Assembly (NCBI GenBank): GCA_027016475.1
Contig: JALUTL010000123.1
Span: forward strand, 1-5,352
DNA length: 5,352 nt
From: Candidatus Heimdallarchaeota archaeon
Lineage (GTDB): Archaea; Asgardarchaeota; Heimdallarchaeia; Heimdallarchaeales; Kariarchaeaceae
Reading direction: 5' to 3'
The position numbers were made by a program, and so were the translations under genes. The number at the start of each line of letters is the position of its first letter. Within the stretch, counting starts at the first letter, position 1. The notes under the pieces are model-generated. The model worked only from the letters and a program-made list of their open reading frames with translations. It was not told the DNA's origin and searched no databases. Positions 4,809 through 5,352 of the stretch are shown piece by piece.

Positions 4809-5352
4809 ATGGAAGATGTGCAATTCTTGAGTACTCGACATCGGCAGGATGTCAAAAAGGAGGAAAAAGAGAGGAGAAACCGATTGGGCAGAAGGGAAAG
4901 TGAGCCACACTCCTCCATGATTACATATCTGCATGACGTACTCTCCACAAATTTTCCCGATGACAGAACCTTTTGGGATTTGCATCACTATTTCAGACTG
5001 GGCAATGAAAGAATTGATTTGCAATTCGACATCTCATATTTCCGATATTTCAAGACAGAGGGCAAATTGGCCTCATACAACGCAGAAGACTACAATAACA
5101 GGGTTCCTACTATGGCAATAAACATCCTGTCGAAATCCACCTACCACAACGATTTGGGTGTGACCGCCCGAACCTGCATGCAGTTGGGCATTCCTGTCTA
5201 CGTATTGTTCAGCAACCATCTTCCTGAACCGGAAATTGTGAAGGCACCATTTCTGCAAATCCATTATCTGGCTCATGATGGATACAAGATCATTTCAACA
5301 GATTCAGTCTGCGGCACTGAAAATTCTGACATAGACCAATCAAAAACCATTG
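4809..5352 (+). CDS. Second Uma2/DUF820-like protein, 3' end outside the window
   Basis: 181 codons are visible from the ATG at 4809; in-frame ATGs at 4776 and 4794 are less likely because of the promoter position. Well over half the residues match the protein encoded at 579-1445, starting at STRHR (8-12) and RLGRRESEPHS (25-35) and running to DQSKTI at the edge, with only small gaps. The family strands are FDISYF (D74) and VPTMAINILSKST (99-111), with Asn (N105) where Uma2 nucleases have the catalytic Glu, as in the paralog. The N-terminal 25 residues are more divergent and very basic/acidic (VKKEEKERRN). The paralog predicts about 100 further residues ending in a coiled coil. No membrane segment is seen. 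It is transcribed away from the membrane operon, from a shared intergenic region. Confidence 0.88.
   Translation, partial: MEDVQFLSTRHRQDVKKEEKERRNRLGRRESEPHSSMITYLHDVLSTNFPDDRTFWDLHHYFRLGNERIDLQFDISYFRYFKTEGKLASYNAEDYNNRVPTMAINILSKSTYHNDLGVTARTCMQLGIPVYVLFSNHLPEPEIVKAPFLQIHYLAHDGYKIISTDSVCGTENSDIDQSKTI

Overview
The window most likely comes from an archaeon. Upstream of five start codons (pos 400, 1445, 4213, 4611 and 4809) there is an 8-nt AT-rich box exactly 22 nt before the ATG and no convincing Shine-Dalgarno, which is the geometry of archaeal TATA boxes driving leaderless mRNAs. One encoded surface protein carries ten N-glycosylation sequons, all outside the cytoplasm. The mix of WD40, Uma2-like coiled-coil and bitopic surface proteins would fit an Asgard-type genome, but that lineage guess is inference only.

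Layout, left to right. Pos 1-400 (minus) is a WD40 repeat gene broken by a missing base near 317 and running off the left edge. Pos 579-1445 (minus) encodes a Uma2/DUF820-like protein (PD-(D/E)XK-related fold) with a C-terminal coiled coil built from 21-bp tandem repeats. Pos 1558-1950 (minus) is a small helical protein I do not recognise. Pos 2029-2584 (minus) is a CPBP/CAAX-protease-like membrane protein split by a frameshift at a run of nine A. Pos 2585-2824 is non-coding, with one small inverted repeat. Pos 2825-4216 and 4240-4611 (minus, 23 nt apart) are two membrane proteins, a 463-aa protein with a large extracytoplasmic domain and a 123-aa protein, which share a homologous C-terminal stalk plus membrane anchor. 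Pos 4809 to the right edge (plus) is a second Uma2-like gene, a close paralog of the first in opposite orientation.

The two Uma2-like genes therefore point outward from a 3.4-kb core. They share perfect DNA blocks of 26-34 nt and matching promoters, so the core is bracketed by a long imperfect inverted repeat. The most original element is the two-gene unit at 2825-4611, which I infer to be a pair of bitopic partners. I have no recognised function for it.

The remaining gaps (401-578, 1446-1557, 1951-2028, 4612-4808) are shorter than 300 bases and hold only the promoter boxes listed. No RNA gene, CRISPR array or transposase was found.
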